Positions 1-9,218 of a stretch of DNA of 64,000 bases are shown piece after piece (the stretch's first letter is position 1; every line of letters starts with the position of its first letter). Source of the stretch: Planctomycetota bacterium. Its GTDB lineage: Bacteria > Planctomycetota > Phycisphaerae > Phycisphaerales > UBA1924. A program made the translations under genes and the position numbers. The stretch covers positions 1 through 64,000 of the forward strand of contig JANRJM010000013.1 in the NCBI GenBank assembly GCA_033763975.1, in the 5' to 3' direction. The notes beneath the pieces are model-generated. The model worked only from the letters and a program-made list of their open reading frames with translations. It was not told the origin of the DNA and searched no databases.

Positions 1-141
1 GACATCGCCTGCATCTCGCAGGTCGTCGCGGGCGACCCGAGCTGCTCCCCGGTTGATCCTGACTTCAACCGCGACGGCAACGTCGACCAGGACGACATCG
101 CCAGCCTCGAGCAGGTCGTCGCCGGGTCGCCCTGCCCGTAA
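1..141 (+). CDS. C-terminal end of a dockerin-tailed exported protein (partial)
   Basis: Only the last 46 codons are in the window, and the start lies upstream. The visible part is most of the paired dockerin-like tail seen in nine other proteins here. It holds the Cys of the first repeat (DIACISQ), the linker Cys (DPSC), a complete second repeat (PDFNRDGNVDQDD) and the invariant terminal Cys-Pro. The body of the protein, and so its function, cannot be known from this window. By family logic it is an exported protein whose tail serves for attachment or sorting. A strong terminator follows about 90 bp after the stop. Confidence 0.9.
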   Translation, partial: DIACISQVVAGDPSCSPVDPDFNRDGNVDQDDIASLEQVVAGSPCP

Positions 142-229
142 CACGGCGGCCAGAGGCCGACCGAGCCCGATACACGGGGCGCGGCGGCCACCGGACCTCT
201 CTGGTTAACACACTGCTGACGTGACCCAC

Positions 230-261
230 GCCCCGGGCCCCGCGCCCGGGGCGTTTTCTTT
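230..261 (+). terminator. Rho-independent terminator
   Basis: A perfect 9-bp stem (gccccgggc at 230-238 pairing with 244-252) is followed by the T-rich run gttttcttt at 253-261. It ends transcription of the partial dockerin-tailed gene. Confidence 0.85.
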
Positions 262-370
262 CCATAGTTTCCGCGTCAGTACTGGGCGGCGTGACCGATC
301 ACGGTTTTTCGTCGCTCGGATTGTCGGTTTCGGGGTTCTTGGGGTCGCCGCCGCTCGATGAACAGTCTCG

Positions 371-398
371 TTGACGGGGTTCGGACGCGCGGTAGGCT
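371..398 (+). promoter_or_regulatory. Putative sigma70-type promoter of the FG-GAP gene
   Basis: TTGACG at 371-376 and TAGGCT at 393-398 are separated by 16 bp, about 45 bp upstream of the start codon at 443. The remainder of the 301-bp gap from 142 to 442 holds only the terminator at 230-261 and no convincing gene. The call is by similarity to sigma70 consensus only. Confidence 0.45.
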
Positions 399-442
399 GC
401 GGGCACGCGGCCGTCCGGAGAAGACGGCACGGAGGGGCATTC

Positions 443-2602
443 ATGAACACGACGCGTTGCATGTCTGTTGTTTCACGCGCACCGCGCGGGGCGGTGTCGG
501 CGTTGGTGCTGTGGGCGGCGTGCGGGCTGGCGATCGGCGAGCCGGAGATCATGATCGTGAGCCGCGACGGGGCGGCGCCGACGTACCGGGTCTTCACCGG
601 CCCGGGCCCCGGGAGCGTGTCGAGCCCGCTGGGCGCAGGGCAGCGCGTGGCGGTGCGCGACCTGAACAACGACGGGATCGACGACATCGTGGTCGCGTCG
701 GGGCCGGGGTCGCCCGGGCAGATCGCGATCCTCTCCGGCGACAGGACGCGCCCGCCGCTGACGGTGAGCGTGAACCCGTCGTTCACGGGCGGCTTCACGG
801 TCGCCATCGGGAACCACGCGGGCGACGCGGCGCCGGAGATCGTGCTGGGCCAGGAGACCGGCGGCGGGCAGTTCCTGGTGCTGAGCAACACGGGCGTGCT
901 GCAGTTCGGCGTCACGCCCTACAGCGGGTACACGGGCGGCGTGCGCGTGGCGGCGGGCGATGTGACCGGCGACGGCCGCGCGGAGATCATCGCGGCGCCG
1001 ACGGTCGCGTCCCCGACGCGCCCGGTGCGGGTGTACGCGGCGGACACCGGGCAGATCCTCGCGAACCTGTTCCCGTTCGGCAACGGGTTCACGGGCGGGG
1101 TGACGGTGGCGACGGGCGATGTGAACGGCGACGGCACGGGCGAACTCGTCGTGTCGCAGCTCGGCGTGACGGGCGACGCGACCACGGGCGCGCCGGTGCG
1201 GGTGCTGCACGCGCTGACCGGGGCGGTGCTCGCGGAGTTCACGCCGTTCCCGTCGTTCCTGGGCGGGGTGCGCGTCGCGACGGGCGACGTGAACGGCGAC
1301 GGGGTGTCCGACATCATCGCCGGTGGGGGACCGGGCGGCGGGCCCCGGGTGCGCGTGTTCTCCGGCAGCGGCGCCGAACTCGCGTCCTTCTTCGCGTTCG
1401 ACCCGACGTTCCTGGGCGGGGTGTCGGTCGCGGCGGGGGGTACGCAGCGCGACGGCGTGAGCGTGCCCGCGGTGTTCGCGGTGCCGGAGATGGGCGGCGA
1501 TCCGGTCGTGCGGGTGTTCACACAGCCCTTCCCGCAGACAATCGTTCCCGCTTCGCAGCAGGGCGGGGCGACGATCACGGTCGGAGACGTCGACGGCGAC
1601 GAGCTGGCGGACCTGATCTCGGGCTCTCGCGCGGGTATCCCGAAGATCTGGATCACGAGCAACTTCCGGGCGGATGCCGGCGGGCTGCCCAGTTCGGTGA
1701 ACATCCCCGCGCCGCCCAACTTCACGGGCGGGGTCTTTGTCGCCGCGGGAGACCTGGACGGCGACGGCGCCAGCGAAGTGGTCGTGTCGCTGTCGTCGGG
1801 CGAGCCTCGGGTGCGGATCTACGGCGGGCAGCCGCTGACGGAGCGTGCATCGTTCTTCGCGTACGACACGAGTTTCACGGGCGGCGTGCGCGTCGCGACC
1901 GGCGATGTCAGCGGCGACGGGATCGACGACATCATCGTCGGCACCGGGCCGGGATCGGCGGGCGGGCACGTGCGGGTGTTCGACGGGCCGACGCTCGACC
2001 CCATCCAGTCGCTGTTCCCCTTCCAGGACACCGGCTATTCCGGCGGGGTGTTCGTGGCGTCGGGCGACCTGAACTTCGGCGGCGGCAACGAGATCTTCGT
2101 GGGCCAGGATGAGACAACGGCCGCGGCGCCGCGCGTGCGGGTGTTCGCCAACCAGTTCGGAACGCCCGGGATGACGATGATCGCCGACTTCTTCGCCTTC
2201 GAGGATGCGAACTTCCGAGGCGGGGCGCGCGTGGGCGCGGGAGACGTGAACGGCGACGGCGCCGCGGACGTCATCGTGGGCGCGGGCGCGGGCGGCGGGC
2301 CTCGGGTGCGCGTGTTCGATGGCCAGACGCTGGGCGTGCTCGATTCGTTCTTTGCGTACGACCCGTCGTTCACGGGCGGGGTGCACGTGGCGTCGGTGCG
2401 ACTGCCCACGCCGCCGGCGTGCGATCCGGACTTCAACGGCGACGGCAACGTAGACCAGGACGACATCGCGTGCCTCGCGCAGGTCGTGGGGGGCGACACG
2501 AGTTGCTCGACCAACGACCCGGACTTCAACCGCGACGGCAACGTGGACCAGGACGACGTCGCGTCGCTCGAGCAGGTCGTCGGCGGTGCGCTGTGCCCGT
2601 GA
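443..2602 (+). CDS. Exported FG-GAP/VCBS-repeat protein with dockerin-like tail
   Basis: 719 residues, from ATG 443 with a GGAGGGG ribosome site a few bases upstream. A signal peptide covers about residues 1-31 (ending near CGLAIGEPE). Residues of about 35-650 are roughly ten repeats of the type F-x-GGV-x-VA-x-GDVNGDG-x-D-x-IVG, with acidic DxDGD-type calcium loops. These are FG-GAP/VCBS blades that would fold as a beta-propeller outside the cytoplasm. Residues 660-719 are the paired dockerin-like tail ending Cys-Pro. No catalytic motif is seen, so binding or a structural surface role is the most that can be inferred. Its own terminator lies at 2645-2669. Confidence 0.85.
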   Translation: MNTTRCMSVVSRAPRGAVSALVLWAACGLAIGEPEIMIVSRDGAAPTYRVFTGPGPGSVSSPLGAGQRVAVRDLNNDGIDDIVVASGPGSPGQIAILSGDRTRPPLTVSVNPSFTGGFTVAIGNHAGDAAPEIVLGQETGGGQFLVLSNTGVLQFGVTPYSGYTGGVRVAAGDVTGDGRAEIIAAPTVASPTRPVRVYAADTGQILANLFPFGNGFTGGVTVATGDVNGDGTGELVVSQLGVTGDATTGAPVRVLHALTGAVLAEFTPFPSFLGGVRVATGDVNGDGVSDIIAGGGPGGGPRVRVFSGSGAELASFFAFDPTFLGGVSVAAGGTQRDGVSVPAVFAVPEMGGDPVVRVFTQPFPQTIVPASQQGGATITVGDVDGDELADLISGSRAGIPKIWITSNFRADAGGLPSSVNIPAPPNFTGGVFVAAGDLDGDGASEVVVSLSSGEPRVRIYGGQPLTERASFFAYDTSFTGGVRVATGDVSGDGIDDIIVGTGPGSAGGHVRVFDGPTLDPIQSLFPFQDTGYSGGVFVASGDLNFGGGNEIFVGQDETTAAAPRVRVFANQFGTPGMTMIADFFAFEDANFRGGARVGAGDVNGDGAADVIVGAGAGGGPRVRVFDGQTLGVLDSFFAYDPSFTGGVHVASVRLPTPPACDPDFNGDGNVDQDDIACLAQVVGGDTSCSTNDPDFNRDGNVDQDDVASLEQVVGGALCP

Positions 2603-2983
2603 CCGGACGGTAACGGACACGCGTGACACGCACAGAACGGCACACCCCCGATCGAAGATCGGGGGTTTTGTCCGTGAAGTTTCGGCGAAGTTTTGGGGCG
2701 CGTTTCTGCCGGGGGGAGAGCCCCGAGGGGGCACCGGGCACCGGGCACAAGCCACTGGCGCGTCGGGTGTTGCTGATGGCGGGCGGGCGGGCAATGCCCG
2801 GAAGTGTGAAGGTGGCGCGAGCGATCTGAACGCAGCGCTTGCGCCAGGCGCTCGCGCGGACAGGGCGGGCGCGGCGCGCGCGTCGCGGCTGGCAGTCGCG
2901 ACTGATATCGACGGCGCGCGTCCGGGCGGTGCTCGCAGAGTCATCGCGGGGGGCGTTGAGACGGATTCAGAGGGAGCATGAAC
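2603..2983. other. Intergenic region, 381 bp
   Basis: It contains the terminator at 2645-2669 and a perfect 12-bp palindrome, cagtcgcgactg, at 2893-2904, followed closely by the palindrome gatatc. The palindromes lie about 80-90 bp upstream of the interrupted PhoX-like gene and could be a regulator site. No gene is convincing here. Confidence 0.4.
2645..2669 (+). terminator. Rho-independent terminator
   Basis: A perfect 9-bp stem (cccccgatc at 2645-2653 with 2657-2665) with a GAA loop is followed by tttt at 2666-2669. It closes the FG-GAP gene. Confidence 0.9.
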
Positions 2984-4507
2984 ATGCGCAAGATGACGGT
3001 GATTTCGGCGTGCGTGGTCGCGGCGATGGCGGGTCAGGCGATGGGGCAGTTCACGGGCCCGAGCAGCTCGCAGAGCCCGTACGTTCTGCCGACGGTGCCC
3101 GGCGTGACGACGACGAGCATCCTGACGGTCGGTGACAACGTCGGCGGGTACCGCATGGTGGGCATCCCGGACGGCATGGGCGCCTTCCGCGAGCAGTCCA
3201 GCGGCGACTTCACCCTGCTCATGAATCACGAGCTCGGCTTCACCTCGGGCGCCGTCCGCGCTCACGGCCAGACCGGGGCGTTCGTTTCGCGCTGGACGAT
3301 CAACCCCGGCACGCTCGCGGTGACCTCGGGGCGCGACACCGCCACGTCCTCGGCCGACGCGTACGAGTACTACTCCGCGACCGGCACGTGGAGCAACGCG
3401 GCTCACCCCTCCCAGCGTTGGGGTCGGTTCTGCTCGGCTGACCTCGCGGCGCCGACCGCGTACTTCAACCCGGCGACGGGCCTGGGCACCAACGCCCGCA
3501 TCTATCTGAACGGCGAGGAAGTCGGCGCGGAAGGCCGCGCTTACGCCCACATCGTGACGGGCGCCGCGACGAACCAGTCGTGGCAGCTCCCGCACATGGG
3601 CAAGTTCTCGTGAGAGAACGCCGTTTCGAGCCCCTACGCCCAGGACAAGACGATCTCGATCGGCCTCGATGACTCCACGCCCGGCCAGGTGTACATGTAC
3701 GTCGGCCAGAAGCAGGCCGCCGGCAACGACATCGAGCGCGCGGGGCTGACGAACGGCAACCTCTACGGCGTGCAGGTGACGGGGATCTCGGCCGAGCCGC
3801 GGGCGACGGGCGCCTCGGGGCGCTTCAGCCTGTTCAACCACGGCGACGTCTCGAACCGCACGGGCGCGTCGCTGCAGTCCGAGTCGGTGGCGAACGGGGT
3901 GACGGACTTCCTCCGCCCCGAGGACGGCCAGTTCGACCCCCGCCCGGGCAAGCAGAACGACTTCTACTTCGTCACCACTGACCGCTACGACAACACCAGC
4001 ACCGGCGGCACGACCGTCGGGCGCAGCCGCCTCTACCGCATGCGCTTCGATGACATCACCAACCCCACCGGCGGCGGCGAGGTCACCGAGCTGCTGAGCA
4101 CCGCGGCCGGCCCGCAGATGATGGACAACATGACGGTCGACAAGTTCGGCCGCATCATCATCCAGGAAGACATCGGCGGCCAAGACGCGCTGAGCAAGAT
4201 CTGGATGTACGACATCAACTCCGGCTCGTTCCTCCAGATCGCGCAGCACGACCCGGCCCGCTTCACGCCCGGCGAGCCCGGCTTCCTCACCCGCGACGAA
4301 GAGTCCTCCGGCGTCATCGACGCCTCGGACATCCTCGGCGACGGCTGGTACCTGATCAACGTTCAGGCCCACTACGGCATCCCCGGCGAACTCGTCGAGG
4401 GCGGCCAGCTGCTGGCGATGTACATCGATCCCACCATCCCCGCGCCGGGCGCCGCCGCCCTGCTGGGCCTGGGCGGGCTGTTCGCCGCCCGTCGCCGTCG
4501 CGCTTAA
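2984..4507 (+). pseudogene. PhoX/DUF839-like exported protein with PEP-CTERM-like end, interrupted by in-frame TGA
   Basis: ATG 2984 has AGAGGGAG eight bases upstream; ATG 2978 is too close to that site. The reading frame is open to 4507 except for a single TGA at 3611-3613 (codon 210). Both halves are clearly one protein: signal peptide (MRKMTVISACVVAAMAGQAMG), LMNHEL and GKFS before the stop, then ENAVSSPYAQDKT, QEDIGGQDALSK and DEESSGVID after it. These are DUF839 (alkaline phosphatase PhoX-like) motifs. The C-terminus (PAPGAAALLGLGGLFAARRRR) is a PEP-CTERM/MYXO-CTERM-like membrane sorting signal, not the dockerin tail of its neighbours. From memory of such proteins, Trp (TGG) is expected at the stop position. 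A G-to-A nonsense mutation, a sequencing error, or readthrough are all possible. Confidence 0.8.
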
Positions 4508-4511
4508 GTGG

Positions 4512-4539
4512 TTGCGTTGACGAAGGGAACCGGTAGACT
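4512..4539 (+). promoter_or_regulatory. Putative promoter of the DNRLRE-type gene
   Basis: TTGCGT (4512-4517) and TAGACT (4534-4539) are 16 bp apart, about 90 bp upstream of ATG 4628. An imperfect hairpin (ggtcggg at 4551-4557 with cccggcc at 4562-4568) and a T5 run at 4574-4578 follow. That could terminate the preceding gene or attenuate this one. Weak evidence. Confidence 0.3.
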
Positions 4540-4627
4540 CACGCAGGCTCGGTCGGGGACACCCGGCCGGGCCTTTTTCTCGGGCCGGCGGCACACCGGC
4601 GCGGGAGCCAAGGGTGGAGGGATGCGC

Positions 4628-5482
4628 ATGAAGAAGATGATTACTGCGGCTGTGTGTGCGCTCGCGTCGTCGCTCGGGCTCGCGGAGACGGTGACGCTGT
4701 CACCCATCGCCGACGCGACGCTGTTCGACGGGCTGGACCAGAACAACGCGCACGGGGCCGGGCCGCACGTCTTCGTGGGCGTGACGCGGGACGCGTACGC
4801 GCGCCGGGCGCTCGTGCAGTTTGACCTGAGCCAGATCCCCGGCAACGCGGTGATCTCGGGCGCATCGCTGACGCTGACCGTGACGCGGCACCTGATCGGA
4901 GAGCCGCTGGTCACGGTGCACCGGCTGACCTCGGAGTGGGGCGAGGGCCCGACGAACGCGGGCGAGCCCGGCGGGCAGGGGGCCCCGGCGCTGGCGGGTG
5001 ATGCGACGTGGGTGTTCCGGTTCTTCGGAACCGACAACTCGTGGAACAACCCGGGGGGCGACTTCGAGGGCGCCCCGAGCGCGCAGACCGTCGTGACCGG
5101 GTTCGGGACGTTCACCTGGTCAGGCCCCGGGCTCGTCGCCGACGTGCAGGCCTGGGTCAGCGGGAACGAGCCGAACTTCGGCTGGCTGCTGCGGGGCGGC
5201 GAGGACTCGACCTTCAACGCCAAGCAGTTCGGCTCGCGCGAGAACGCAGACCCGGCCGTGCGCCCGGTGCTCGTGGTCGAGTACACGGTGGCGCCGGCGT
5301 GCGAACCGGACGTGACGCAGGACGGGAACGTCGATCAGGACGACATCTTCTGCCTCGCGCAGGTGGTGGCGGGTGATCCGTCGTGCTCGTCGCTGGACCC
5401 GGACTTCAACCGTGACGGCAACGTGGATCAAGACGACATCGACGCGCTCGCGCAGGTCGTGGCCGGGCAGCCGTGCCCGTAA
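4628..5482 (+). CDS. Exported DNRLRE-type (CBM96-like) protein with dockerin-like tail
   Basis: 284 residues, starting at ATG 4628 with GTGGAGGG seven bases upstream; ATG 4622 is too close to that site. The signal peptide is MKKMITAAVCALASSLGLAE. The body (about residues 22-222) has the DNRLRE/CBM96-like pattern: LSPIADATLFDG near the start, then RALVQFDLSQIPGNAVISGASLTLTV, and ends RPVLVVEYT. Such domains are beta-rich stalk or carbohydrate-binding modules on exported proteins. The last ~60 residues are the paired tail, whose first loop is the variant PDVTQDGNVDQDD. No enzymatic residues are evident. Confidence 0.8.
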   Translation: MKKMITAAVCALASSLGLAETVTLSPIADATLFDGLDQNNAHGAGPHVFVGVTRDAYARRALVQFDLSQIPGNAVISGASLTLTVTRHLIGEPLVTVHRLTSEWGEGPTNAGEPGGQGAPALAGDATWVFRFFGTDNSWNNPGGDFEGAPSAQTVVTGFGTFTWSGPGLVADVQAWVSGNEPNFGWLLRGGEDSTFNAKQFGSRENADPAVRPVLVVEYTVAPACEPDVTQDGNVDQDDIFCLAQVVAGDPSCSSLDPDFNRDGNVDQDDIDALAQVVAGQPCP

Positions 5483-5572
5483 GACGGGGCCGCACGAGGG
5501 CGGCATAGAGTTATTACGTTGCCGCGGGTCCGGTGTGCGGGATCGCGGCACGGAAGCGAGGGAGAGAGACGC

Positions 5573-6313
5573 ATGAGCAGGAACGGCGTGTGGGTTGCGT
5601 GCGCGTGCGCGCTCGCGGCGGGGTCGTTCTCCTCGTCGGCGCGCGCGGACGTGCTGATCGACAATGTCGGCGAGCCGACGAGGGACACGACCATCTTCTC
5701 GACGGTGGCGCCCGATGACATCTGGGGCGCACAGGCGTTCTTGGTGAGCCGCCGGTACACCCTGGATTCGGTGCAGATGCTCCTGTCGGGCACGCAGGCC
5801 GGGAGCGACGTGGTGATCGAGCTGCGCGAGGGCGCGGACCCGAGCGGCGTGGCGGTCGCGACGTTCACGCTGCCGCCCCTCCCACCGGGCGGGCCCGAGG
5901 TCGTGACGCTGGTCCCCGACGCGCCGTTCACGCTCCTCCCGAACACGCAGTACTGGATCGTGATAGGCGTGCAGAGCGCCGGGGCGATCGGGTGGTCGTA
6001 CGCCGACGGGAACGCGAACTCGGGGACGGAAGCCATCGCGGCGTACTCGTATTCGTTTGATATGGGCGTGACGTGGGGGGTGCAGGGCACCGACAACCCG
6101 TACCAGTTCCGCATCGACGGGACGCGTACGTGCGACCCGGACTTCAACCAGGACGGGAACGTGGACCAGGACGACATCGAGTGCCTGGCGCAGGTGGTCG
6201 CGGGCGACCCCTCGTGCTCGCCGCTCGACGCGGACTTCAACGGCGACGGCAACGTCGATCAGGACGACATCGACGCCCTCGCGCAGGTCGTGGCCGGGCA
6301 GCCCTGCCCGTGA
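5573..6313 (+). CDS. Choice-of-anchor R domain protein with dockerin-like tail
   Basis: 246 residues, ATG 5573 preceded by GAGGGAGAGAG. A signal peptide runs to about SSSARA (residue 23). The body of about 160 residues matches the choice-of-anchor R pattern: an early VLIDNVGEP, WGAQAFLV, LREGADPSGVAVATF, and LLPNTQYWIVIG. That domain is found in bacterial exported proteins that use interchangeable C-terminal anchors, and here the anchor is the paired dockerin-like tail (last 60 residues, ending QPCP). Function is unknown. It lies 90 bp after the similar-sized DNRLRE-type gene and may share its expression. Confidence 0.75.
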   Translation: MSRNGVWVACACALAAGSFSSSARADVLIDNVGEPTRDTTIFSTVAPDDIWGAQAFLVSRRYTLDSVQMLLSGTQAGSDVVIELREGADPSGVAVATFTLPPLPPGGPEVVTLVPDAPFTLLPNTQYWIVIGVQSAGAIGWSYADGNANSGTEAIAAYSYSFDMGVTWGVQGTDNPYQFRIDGTRTCDPDFNQDGNVDQDDIECLAQVVAGDPSCSPLDADFNGDGNVDQDDIDALAQVVAGQPCP

Positions 6314-6466
6314 TGGACGGGCGGTTCGTGCGCGAGATGTTCACGTCTGATTGAGGCCTCGTGTCGGCGGGGCTACAAGTGCGTGAAGTCTGTGTCGGAA
6401 GCTGGCGGCGCGCCGGCCCCGAGCTAGTGTGACTGCGCGGCGTGGGAACGTCGCGGAGGCACACGG

Positions 6467-7270
6467 ATGAAGTCGCGCGCGCGACGTGCGTTCACGCTGA
6501 TCGAACTGCTCGTGGTCATCGCGGTCATCGCGCTGCTGATCGGCATCCTGCTGCCCGCGCTTGGCAAGGCGCGGGACGCGGGACGGCAGGTGAAGTGCCT
6601 GTCGAACGTGCGGCAGATCGGGCAGGCGGCGCTGGGGTACGCCCAGGATTACAAGGAGCAGCTCTGGCCGCCCTCGCAGTGGGCGCGATTGCCCAACCCC
6701 AGCGGGACGGAGCGCGGGCTGCTGTACGACTATCTGTCCAACGTCGACGCAGTGACGGAGTGCCCGGTGAACAAGCGTCGCAACCCGAACGGGGGCGACG
6801 GGAACAACATGCACAACACGCTCGCGGACCTCGACTTCGACTACACGATGGTCGCGACGATCGGGGGCATCCGGCTGACGACGCAGACGCGGATCGGGTA
6901 CATCCCGCCGACGATGACGCCCCGCGGATTCCTGCTGAACGCGGAGGCATCGGCGGTGCTGACGCACCTGCGCGCGATGCCGGTGTTCGTCGAGGAGAGT
7001 TCGTACTGGTACAACGCGTCGATCGAGGACGGGCTGTGGGGGAACGAGGACCAGGTGACGATCCGCCACGCGAAGGGCGGGCACGCGACGTACCTGGACG
7101 GCTCGGCGGACCTGTGGCGCGCGCCGTCGGGCCCGTCGGAGCGTGACATCGACGGCGACTTCATCGCGAACCACCTGTACGTGCAGTTGAAGCCGGCCGA
7201 CCCGGTGTGGTTCCAGTTGGACGGGCGCCGAGGCCGCCCGTGGGGATGGATCAACAACCCGCGTCCCTGA
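6467..7270 (+). CDS. Pseudopilin-like protein, prepilin N-terminus and H-X9-DG motif
   Basis: 267 residues, ATG 6467 with GGAGG eight bases upstream. Residues 1-30 form a class III signal: [21 protein letters not shown], cleaved and N-methylated before the Phe by prepilin peptidase in this family. The hydrophobic helix is followed by [15 protein letters not shown] and a soluble domain. Near the C-terminus [14 protein letters not shown] fits the H-X9-DG motif of planctomycete pre-pilins. The gene at 26,294 is a paralogue with the same internal landmarks (ECPxNKRR, PVFxEESS, GNED). No other type II secretion or pilus gene adjoins it. A possible promoter is TTGAGG-N17-TACAAG at 6351-6379. Confidence 0.85.
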   Translation: MKSRARRAFTLIELLVVIAVIALLIGILLPALGKARDAGRQVKCLSNVRQIGQAALGYAQDYKEQLWPPSQWARLPNPSGTERGLLYDYLSNVDAVTECPVNKRRNPNGGDGNNMHNTLADLDFDYTMVATIGGIRLTTQTRIGYIPPTMTPRGFLLNAEASAVLTHLRAMPVFVEESSYWYNASIEDGLWGNEDQVTIRHAKGGHATYLDGSADLWRAPSGPSERDIDGDFIANHLYVQLKPADPVWFQLDGRRGRPWGWINNPRP

Positions 7271-7345
7271 TGGTGATGTCTGTGGAGAGATCCGACGCCG
7301 CGGGCGTCGGTGGATGTGTGTGACCGCTCGGAAGGAGACACAGGA

Positions 7346-9052
7346 ATGAACCGTTCGACCGCTCTGCTCGTGCTCGTTGCGATGGCCGGCGCCGCCGTGG
7401 CGCAGCCCGTTCCGCCCCAGCCCACGCCGAACGTTCCGGTGGGGAACGACGTGTTCGGCGATCCCATCCAGGGCCCGGGCGCGTGGCCCGCGTCGCTGAG
7501 CGCCGCGACGATCCGCGTGAGCCTGCCCCAGAACACGGTGAACGGCCGGTTCGGCAGCAACGCGCTGGTCGTGAACAACCTGGTGTCGGGCCCGTTCCGG
7601 TGGACGTCGGGCAACACGAACGAGGGCGATATCGACTTCGTGATCGGCCCCGCGCAGCCGGGCGACGAGCGCTCGTACCCCACGTGGGCCGGGTGGGACG
7701 CCTTCCGCGAGAGCGGCGGGCTGAGCTTCCCCAATCTCACGCTCAACCCGCTCTCGCCGGTCTTCCCGCTGCCCGCCTCGCAGTGGCCGGACTCGGAGAA
7801 CTGGGGGCGCCTGCGCCTGACGGGAAGCGTGCAGTACGCGCTGCCGAACTTCGCCTGGGGCGTGCACCCGGCCCGGGGCGTGATCATCGCGACGACCGCC
7901 GTGGACGGGCGTGACAACGTGAACTTCGACCGCTTCGACCGCACGACGGCGATGGGCACGTTCTACGCCCACGCCCACGTGACCGACGACGGCGGCGACT
8001 CCACCGGCCGCGGCTACAGCCCCATCACGGGCGACTTCCGCGGGACGGGGCTCTACGTCTCGACGTACGTCGTGGGCAGCCGCCCCGGCGAGCAGGACGA
8101 GGCCGTGGTCGACGTTTCCGCGGCGTACTTCCCCTACGAGCAGGGCTGGATCGGCGGGTACTGGACGCCCGTGGACAGCACGGGCGCGCCGAACTGGCGC
8201 TCGCGCGACGGGCTGCTGTGCGCGTCGCCGAACCTGTCCTCGAGCGTGGTCGCCTCTACGGACTTCCTGTTCGCCCGCTACACGATCACCCTGCCCGAGG
8301 TCACGCCCGCCGACGGGATGCTCTTCGCGCAGAACGTGAACGACACCAACGAGAGCAGCATCCTGGGCGTGCTCCCCACCGCGACGGGCTGGGACATCGC
8401 CCAGCGCTACGACGAGGTCATCGACACCGCGGGCACGGCGTCGTTCGCCTTCAACGACGGCGACGCGCGCTTCGCCTTTGTGTTCGTGCCATGGAACTCG
8501 TGCGGGCTCGTGGGCGCGCACATCGCCGGAGACGGCTCGACGATCCGCGGCGCGGGCGCGTTCACGCTCACCCGCGCGAGCGAGGGCGTGTACCAGGTGC
8601 GCATCGCCGGGGCGACGTCCTCGACGGGCGCGCTGCTCGTGCACAACGCCGGCGCCACGCCGACGGACGCCACCATCCCCGACAACACGTTCTACAGCGT
8701 GAACTTCGTCTCCGGCGCCGACCCCTACTTCGAGATCCACTCGCGCGTGCTCGCGACCGGCGCGAACACCTGGGGCGAGAGCTACCCCCACCGCGACTCC
8801 TCGTTCTACTTCATGTATGTTGACTTCACCAACCCGCCCGCGCCCGCCGAGTGCGCCCCGCCCTGCGACCCCGACGTCAACCAGGACGGCAACGTCGACC
8901 AGGACGACATCGCGTGCCTCGCCCAGGCCGTGGGCGGCACGCCCGACTGCCTCGGCGGCGGCGTCGACCCCGACTTCAACCGCGACGGCAACGTCGACCA
9001 GGACGACATCGCCTCGCTCGAGCAGGTCGTCGGCGGCGCGCCCTGCCCGTAA
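7346..9052 (+). CDS. Exported protein of unknown function with dockerin-like tail
   Basis: 568 residues, ATG 7346 with GAAGGAGA seven bases upstream. The signal peptide is MNRSTALLVLVAMAGAAVAQ. The body of about 480 residues matches no family I recognise. It is rich in Trp, Tyr and Gly and contains stretches such as NEGDIDFVIGPAQPGDERSY and RDSSFYFMYVDFTNP, as expected for an extracellular beta-rich fold. The paired tail at the C-terminus belongs to the variant with a longer linker (CLGGGVDPDFN). A perfect 18-bp palindrome starts 4 bp after the stop, and a terminator follows at 9091-9121. Confidence 0.75.
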   Translation: MNRSTALLVLVAMAGAAVAQPVPPQPTPNVPVGNDVFGDPIQGPGAWPASLSAATIRVSLPQNTVNGRFGSNALVVNNLVSGPFRWTSGNTNEGDIDFVIGPAQPGDERSYPTWAGWDAFRESGGLSFPNLTLNPLSPVFPLPASQWPDSENWGRLRLTGSVQYALPNFAWGVHPARGVIIATTAVDGRDNVNFDRFDRTTAMGTFYAHAHVTDDGGDSTGRGYSPITGDFRGTGLYVSTYVVGSRPGEQDEAVVDVSAAYFPYEQGWIGGYWTPVDSTGAPNWRSRDGLLCASPNLSSSVVASTDFLFARYTITLPEVTPADGMLFAQNVNDTNESSILGVLPTATGWDIAQRYDEVIDTAGTASFAFNDGDARFAFVFVPWNSCGLVGAHIAGDGSTIRGAGAFTLTRASEGVYQVRIAGATSSTGALLVHNAGATPTDATIPDNTFYSVNFVSGADPYFEIHSRVLATGANTWGESYPHRDSSFYFMYVDFTNPPAPAECAPPCDPDVNQDGNVDQDDIACLAQAVGGTPDCLGGGVDPDFNRDGNVDQDDIASLEQVVGGAPCP

Positions 9053-9056
9053 GCCT

Positions 9057-9074
9057 CCGGTTCACGTGAACCGG
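9057..9074. repeat. Perfect 18-bp palindrome
   Basis: ccggttcacgtgaaccgg is fully self-complementary with no spacer. It lies between the stop codon at 9050-9052 and the terminator at 9091-9121. A dimeric DNA-binding protein site or an mRNA-end structure are both possible. Confidence 0.6.
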
Positions 9075-9090
9075 TCATCGATCGTTCGAG

Positions 9091-9121
9091 CACGCCCCGG
9101 AGACGGGGCGTGTTCCTTTTT
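9091..9121 (+). terminator. Rho-independent terminator
   Basis: A 9-bp perfect stem (cacgccccg at 9091-9099 with 9104-9112), GAGA loop, then ttccttttt at 9113-9121. It ends the gene at 7346. Confidence 0.9.
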
Positions 9122-9125
9122 GGGC

Positions 9126-9153
9126 TTGAGGTTTGGAGCACCGTCGGTAGCAT
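9126..9153 (+). promoter_or_regulatory. Putative promoter of the YVTN propeller gene
   Basis: TTGAGG (9126-9131), 16-bp spacer, TAGCAT (9148-9153). It begins directly after the terminator T-run and lies about 65 bp upstream of ATG 9219. Confidence 0.45.
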
Positions 9154-9218
9154 GCGTGGCGAACGCGCGTACACCACGCACGCTTACGCATCCCGACGCA
9201 CCCAAGAGGAGCCCGACC

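Noticed and set aside
3611-3613. TGA as selenocysteine
   Set aside because: No convincing SECIS-like hairpin follows directly, the family is not a known selenoprotein, and Trp is the expected residue. Kept only as a remote option.
473-4594. A 1373-codon open frame on the minus strand
   Set aside because: It is antisense to four well-supported genes. Long open antisense frames are expected at this GC content, and the protein is Arg/His/Ala-rich without motifs.
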